From assembly GCA_015501585.1 (NCBI GenBank), contig JADNRY010000013.1, forward strand, positions 186,001 to 250,000: a DNA stretch of 64,000 nucleotides, given 5' to 3'. The position numbers and the translations under genes were made by a program. Of this stretch, positions 58,299-64,000 are shown piece after piece. How positions within the stretch are numbered: position 1 is the first letter of the stretch; each line of letters opens with the position of its first letter. The notes beneath the pieces are model-generated. The model saw nothing but the letters and a program-made list of their open reading frames with translations, searched no databases and was not told where the DNA came from. The stretch comes from Rhodocollybia butyracea (lineage: Eukaryota; Basidiomycota; Agaricomycetes; Agaricales; Omphalotaceae).

Positions 58299-58998
58299 TA
58301 TCCGTACTATCAATGTAGAGTGTGTAACATTTTGTCACGGCCTTTTTTGATTTACCCTTCGAAATGTACTACGGTTTGGTCTATCGGCGGTCGTGATTGG
58401 TGAACCAGTGGTGAACCAAGACCCTATATTCATTGGTTGTCAAAAGAGCCCTTTACGTCGCTGTTTCATTTCTTTTTCAAAGTCAGCGCATGGGCTAATT
58501 TCGTTTCATTCACCCGTTGTCCTTGTCCTTGGCAAAATAATTATTGGAATGAACGCGGGACCAGACCAACTTTGTACCTCTTTTCGTTATTGGGTAACAA
58601 GAATGTCTATACAAGTTTGCACTGCTCGCCTGTGAACAAACGTATAGAGTCTGCCTAGGGGAGACAAACAAGAATGTAGGACGCGGCAGGCAGAATCATT
58701 CATGCGAGGAAGGAGTCTCAGGAGGGTTCACCTGGAGCAACACTTTAGACATCTGATAGCATTACCACTGTCACATTTGTTGGAATCGATGAGTACCGCA
58801 GTGGAACATGAGAAAGAAGCTCTTCCTTCTACAGGAAACAATACAGTTGCTACTAGTGTGTGTGTAGGTAGTGTGTCCGTTGTCCGTAAATAAACCAACA
58901 AACAATAGTACAAACATTGAAAAGTCACTGTATCTCTAAATATGGGCCTGTGAATAGCAGCCGGGTCACTCAGTCGATGTAAATCAGACAGAGGACGA
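58299..58998. other. 700-bp intergenic region between convergent genes
   Basis: 3' flanks of DCN1 and of the membrane-protein gene. No coding features seen. Confidence 0.6.
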
Positions 58999-60804
58999 TC
59001 AGTTCCACGAGGATGACGGGGAGGGAAAATGTTCGGCGACAGGACTTGAGGAGGTACTCCCATTACTTTGAGCAGTACGATACGAAACACTACGACTTGT
59101 TCCTGTGGTAAAACTGTTATCTTTTTCGATTTGGTCCACAAGTTCTCCCATTTCTGACGATTTTAGGCCAAGCCCTCCGATGGCGGCAGCCAGGCCAAGG
59201 CTGTTTGTCCGACTGGGAGGATTACTTCCAGTGAACTCAGAAAGGGTGGGAGGTCGACTGGGAGAGGTAAATCGATCGTGAGTTGACGCTATACTGGTCA
59301 GCTCACGACTGCCTAGACTCTCGATTGTGGGCATACGCCGGACAAACCCGTTCAGGATACGGACGTGGTCATCCGGGGGATAACCAAATTCATCGTACGA
59401 ATACGGAGGCAAAGACGTGTATATGTCGTCGAAGAGATGAGCAGGCTCATCATCCACATCATCAGGTTGGGCGAATTGCAAGGCTTCGTCGGCTTCCAGT
59501 GATATCTGGGAGACAATGGCACGAAAACGGTCAGCAAAGCTATAGAGTTCCCGGTCACTTTCAGGGTTTGTCAAAGGGACATGAGTGCTTGACCGCTGCT
59601 GCATTTGTAACTCTGGGTTGTGATCATCGTCACCGTCATCATCAGAAAAGGAAGCGTGAAAAACAGAAGAGGCCACAGAGCCTCTGAGAGAGCGATCGGG
59701 AGTTCGATGATTCTCCTGTAAGACCACGGTGGAACGCGATGGGTGTTGGCTTGAACGTCCAGGGTTCAATGGTGCTTGGGAGGATGCGGATAGTGGAGGA
59801 GGGGATACAACTATAGAGTTATCTGGTAGCATCCGACGTCGGCGGCGTCTTCGGCGCTGAAAACGTCGTCGTGTGCCTATAAACGCACAAGATATCAGGG
59901 TGTACATGACCTGTGGGCAAATACAGATGTCAGTAGCCAAAGCGGAACAATGACACGATGGGCTCACGGCAAGGAATAGAGTCAGGACAGCTCGAAAGAT
60001 CGAAAGACCTAGCCACTGGGCTACCGTGGTGTGGTTACACGTTCCAGCCGTGATTGACCACACTACATCGACGTCCAATCGGCAGCGTAGTTCGGGTACA
60101 AGTTCTACGACTGAGGATTTTCTCCAGACGATGGTCAATGCCAAGTTTACGAAGGAAGGAGACACGAGGAAGAAAAGTGCGAGAAAATGCAAGATTCCAC
60201 CCAAGAGGCGCAGGGAATGGATGGGGATGTGAGCTCGGATTAGAGATGTGGAAAGGATAGCTGCGCAAACAAACAGAGCTAGACATATAGCAGTGCTAGT
60301 TCCTAGTACCAGTGCAGCAATCTGGCCTTGCATAGAATCGTAGATTGTGTATGCGATAAAATAACGAATAGTATTGTACAATGCCCATACTCCTGGATAT
60401 CAAAAATTGATAGGATAACTGCAGCGATGTGGTGGGCACTTACCAAGGACGAATTTGAACACATAACCAGTCAGTTTAAGGATCTGTAACCTCTTCTTCG
60501 CTGACTCGAAGGGTTGGGTTTCCTTGAAAGTAGGAGACAGGCCGTCGAGCGATAAGCCTGTACCCCATCGCTCTCTATCTTCATCTCCCGGCTGTGTGGC
60601 TAGTAAATCTTGATATGTTAGAGAGCCAGAATTAGTTGAATTCAGCAGAGGTTCTGTGGTATGTGACTGGTCTGTGGTGATAGTACGAAGCGTAGCCGAT
60701 GATGCGGTTCGTGTATGAGGAAAGTCGGACGATATGGTCCTTGTGTGAAGGTGGCCTGTTGAATGTGACTCTAATGTATCAGCACATAGAGAATATGTGG
60801 CCAT
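58999..60804 (-). CDS. Multi-pass membrane protein with disordered tail, 3 exons
   Basis: About 560 residues. Exon 1 from 60804 encodes a Ser/Thr-rich N-terminus and 'KKRLQILKLTGYVFKFVLG'; an intron (about 60453-60394) leads to 'VWALYNTIRYFIAYTIYDSM' and TM helices 'GQIAALVLGTSTAICLALFV', 'LRLLGGILHFLALFFLVSP', and 'GLSIFRAVLTLFLA'. A second intron (about 59969-59912) joins to 'VMYTLISCAFIGTRRR', followed by a basic run 'RRRFQRRRRRRRRM' just after the last TM. The long C-terminal tail is disordered, acidic in places ('SDDDGDDDHNPE'), with 'YTSLPPYSYDEFGYPP', a possible PPxY motif (SLPPYSY) for WW-domain ubiquitin ligases. Basidiomycete protein of unknown function. Confidence 0.72.
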
Positions 60805-62193
60805 GAACGCGCTTCACGACCAAAAGGAGATTTTTTTTTGCTTTTCCCGCGGCGACGTTAATTGGTTGATAACACGGTGGCTACCGGTCACTGAAAACCG
60901 TTTCAGAATTTCTGCGAAAGAGATTTGCGAAAGTCAACCATTGAACCAAAACCATAGAGCATAGAATGTCACCTGATCCTGGCCAAGACTTGATCGTGTT
61001 TGCGGCGTTTGATCGTCCTTGCGGGGTTGCAGGGGGGAAGAGGGAAAAAGTCTAAAGAACTGTGGGTAATATATACATAATATATATCCATGCCTGAGTC
61101 TGACTAGCAGTTCCTGGCCTGATCTTCTCATATTCAAGTCACAAGTATTGGATTGATATTTTTTCGGTTAGTTGGTCTGGCACAAGCGACTCAGACTCGT
61201 ACAATCCTAGAATATCCTGCGAGGTATTGCTGCTAGTATTCTGATTCAATCTCGAGCCTGGCTAGTCAAACTCCGCAGTCGTCAAGCTGTTGAATCAGAC
61301 TCCCACTTGGAAGCTGTAGAATATCATGGACTTGATATTAAGTTCCTGAGGCGTGGTGGGTATGATATCACCGAGTCGGAACGCTCATCCGGATCTAATC
61401 AGTCAATTCTCAGGCAGCAAAGCTCATACACGCAGAGTATACTCCACGCCATCGACCTCAGTAAAGAAGAACCCAAGCCCACTTTGATAGGACTCGGACA
61501 AGACAAAGCTGTACATCGCATCCTTAAATCGATGTCACAAGCGCTGCTGGCACCTGCTGCCAATTGCGAGCCCTAAATATATATGAAGGCTTCAGAACAT
61601 ACCCGCTGGTTCGTCTACAAGATCACTGAGATCTCGAACTCGTTTAGCCGAAATTGACAAATGTCAAAGAGAGTCATATCAAGTAGTACTTAATAGTAGC
61701 AAACTAGTAGGAGCCTATTTGAGGCCTCGAGTACCCCTTCTGACTTTCAGGTTTGACCCAAACTTTATCCGAACGCGCATATACTTGTAGTCACTGCCTC
61801 GTCCGGGGTCAGAGTGCCGAGGGAGCTCAATTTGGGTCAGCAGGCTCCCCCAGGGCAGAACAAGGGCAGAAAGTCATCGAAGAGTCGTTCAGCTTCATCG
61901 CACACCTACCACTTCAAGCGGTACAGCTTTTTTAGTGGTGCCAACGACTGGTAGATACGAATGTAATTTTGCCAGATTTGTGGCAAGTTATTTATCAACC
62001 CACTCGTTGGATGTTGGCGCTCCTACCAAGTATGTAGTTGAAGTTCAGTTTATTAGTACTACGTACTTGACTTTGCTCAGTGTTGTGATCGGGTTGGTGC
62101 GTGTGTACTGGCGATTGGCTAGTGAGCGCCAAATGGAAATCTTGCACAGCCACTACCAGAATTGACTCGAACAGTTAGTATTACTGGCTTCAC
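60805..62193. other. 1.4-kb region with one unrecognised open frame
   Basis: At 61213-61576 an open plus-strand frame of about 120 codons ('LIQSRAWLVKLRSRQAVESD', 'VEYHGLDIKFLRRGGYDITE') ends with a stop; it has no nearby ATG and may follow an acceptor (CCTAG at 61208). It could be the last exon or relic of a gene. I recognise no family. Confidence 0.35.
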
Positions 62194-64000
62194 ATGGTCC
62201 TGTTAACTGGAACGCCGGTATTGCTGCGTTCATATAGATGTCATTCATCCCTAGGAGTCCGAAACTCACGCGTCCTCAGTACCAATTCTTCTTCAATCGT
62301 ACTTAGCATCCCAAAAGCCGACGTGTATCGATTCGGGGATGGAAAGAATGCTCAACCTTTGTTTCGTGGTTTAGCTTGGGAAATCAAAGAAGGAGAAAAC
62401 TGGGCCGTTATAGGCAGTGGAGGAGGCGGGGAGAAAACTGCATTGTTCAATGTGCGCGTTCGCTGTTGGCCAGAGATTGTAACAATTCTGATTTATCTTT
62501 AGACGCTGCTCGGACGATATCGAATAGCTCCATATCCTCCTCCGCCAGGCGGAATGTTTCCTTTCTTGACGTTGAAAGGTCTCGACCCATATTCTGAAGT
62601 ATCTATTGTATCTTTCGGACACCGACAGCAGGCTGGCGGAGCGTTTTATGACTATTCTGCCCGATATGGCGCGGTGCACGAAGAAGATCGCCTAACTCTG
62701 AGGCAAAGTATGTTTCCAGAGACCATACCTCCGCTCCGTATGCCTTACGAAGAACCTAATGCCACTGTTTCGTCTCAGCCTGTAACCATGTCTAATGAAG
62801 AAACGGCCTTTTTCAACGATCTAGTTGCCCAGATGGGTTTGGGTCCGTTCCTTGACCTTCCTTTGGTTGCTTTGAGCAACGGGCAGACACGTCGCGCAAG
62901 GATACTTAAAGCTATCTTAAAGAAACCACACCTCCTGTTACTTGACGAGCCACTAACTGGACTTGATGTCAAGACGCGTCCGTTACTTCTTGATACCTTG
63001 TACGGTCTACACGTCAAGAAGGCACCCAGAGTCATCATGGCTCTACGAGCGCAGGATGCATTACCCGATTGGGTTGACCATGTCGCCTATGTCAGTGGTT
63101 CAACAGTGACAACTGGAGAAAGGAATGCAGTTATGAAGCAAGTCGAAACTGCAATAGGTGGCTCGACTGGAAAGAAAAGCCGGAACTCAAAGCCCTCCAC
63201 ATCTAGAATAGGTGATGTTCTCATTGACATGAAAAACATCAAAGTCCAATACGGTGACCGCAAAGTCCTTGACCAGCTTTCTTGGCAGATCAGACAAGGT
63301 GAACGATGGCATCTTATTGGTGAAAATGGTAGGCTATTTGAAGTTTCACTCGCTAGTAGGTATTGATACTGCCCTGCAGGCTCGGGAAAGACAACTCTAC
63401 TCTCCCTCATCACAGGTGATCATCCACAGTCGTACACTCAAACCCGTTACGGTGACGAAAACCATTCGCGCGATACTTCATCTTACTTGCGACTGTTTTC
63501 CAAACCGCGTTCGCGTCTTCCAACGACTCTTTTGCGTTCGGCTATAACGATCATGTCTCCGGAGCTTTTCGATGCCTTTCCCCGACGCGCTAACATGTCC
63601 GTTTGGGATGTAATCGGAACAGGATTTGATGGTGATTTCGTCCCCAAGGGTAAAAAGAGTGTCGGGAGTGGGATAGGCATGAAGGTTGGTTCTAGTGGGG
63701 ATGGGCGAGGGGGCCACGAAGGTTCAATGGAAGGACAAGAAAATTGGGAAGAGGAAGAGAAATGGAGAGTATCCCGTGTATGGGATGTCTTGGAAGCCCT
63801 AGGTCCGGATGCTTGGAAGCGCGCAAGTACTGAAATACCGCCTGCCGCTTCATCCTTCAATTTGACGAAGGACTTTGCTCGAATGTCTTTCCCATCCTTA
63901 CCCTTACCTCAGCAACGAATGGTTCTACTCATGCGCGCTCTGGTGAGTTGCGCACCATTGGTCTTATTAGATGAAGTTTGGAGCGGGATGGACGAAGCAA
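62194..64000 (+). CDS. ABC ATPase with two nucleotide-binding domains, no TM (ModF/YDR061W-like), cut at right edge
   Basis: A soluble twin-NBD ABC protein; the yeast relative YDR061W is of unknown function. The N-terminus 'MVLLTGTPVLLRSYRCHSSL' is basic and hydroxylated, as in a mitochondrial presequence. NBD1: 'LAWEIKEGENWAVIGSGGGG' and 'EKTALFN' (an altered Walker A), an intron, 'TLLGRYRI', 'LVALSNGQTRRARILKAIL' (signature LSNGQ) and 'HLLLLDEPLTGLDVKTRPLL' (Walker B). NBD2: 'YGDRKVLDQLSWQIRQGERW', 'LIGENGSGKTTLLSLITGDH' across an intron, and 'ALVSCAPLVLLDEVWSGMDE' at the edge. An insertion in NBD2 is rich in Gly/Glu/Ser. The last residues lie outside the window. Confidence 0.85.

Noticed and set aside
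1..64000. CRISPR array, operons, riboswitches, ribosome binding sites
   Set aside because: The window is eukaryotic nuclear DNA; no regularly spaced repeats were found and the bacterial features do not apply.

Overview
The window is nuclear DNA of a basidiomycete fungus, most likely a mushroom-forming agaricomycete. The grounds are dense intron-rich genes with short GT-AG introns (about 45-75 nt), a fungal U6 snRNA, a velvet regulator, a Zn(II)2Cys6 protein, the phosphatidylethanolamine methyltransferase CHO2, a secreted GH115 glucuronidase, and several disordered proteins of a basidiomycete type. The species cannot be told. All gene models here were read by eye from codon frames, splice signals and remembered family features; no search was run.

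Layout. 1-6.9 kb: the 5' part of an acylaminoacyl peptidase (minus, runs off the left edge), a divergent hotdog thioesterase, a 1.6-kb palindrome with two convergent U6 snRNA genes, a DHHC palmitoyltransferase and a DJ-1/PfpI-type protein. 7-15 kb: a velvet-domain gene with visible lesions, a MITE-like element, a large disordered protein gene and a small RNase P/MRP-like subunit. 16-20.8 kb: a disordered protein gene, then a 5'-truncated non-LTR retrotransposon (RNase H followed by reverse transcriptase) sitting inside the D-loop of a tRNA-Lys(CUU) gene, with its two tRNA halves on either side. 21-33 kb: a flavin monooxygenase, a ChrR-like cupin, SQS1 (R3H/G-patch), a small cysteine-rich secreted protein, a His-rich membrane protein and ornithine aminotransferase. 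33-46 kb: a gene-poor stretch, a mini Zn2Cys6 protein, an AlkB homolog 6, CHO2, a Nudix hydrolase, a Cdc20-like WD40 protein and a single-TM protein. 46-64 kb: GH115, a disordered protein, DCN1, a membrane protein with a disordered tail, and an ABC ATPase with two nucleotide-binding domains cut by the right edge.

The genes are mostly unlinked housekeeping functions (phospholipid methylation, neddylation, splicing, RNA processing, arginine catabolism) rather than a pathway cluster. The most unusual structures are the retrotransposon that splits a tRNA gene and the U6 palindrome, whose core arms are identical while the outer arms have diverged. Several conserved genes carry one apparent missing base in a homopolymer; I read these as probable base-calling errors rather than pseudogenes.
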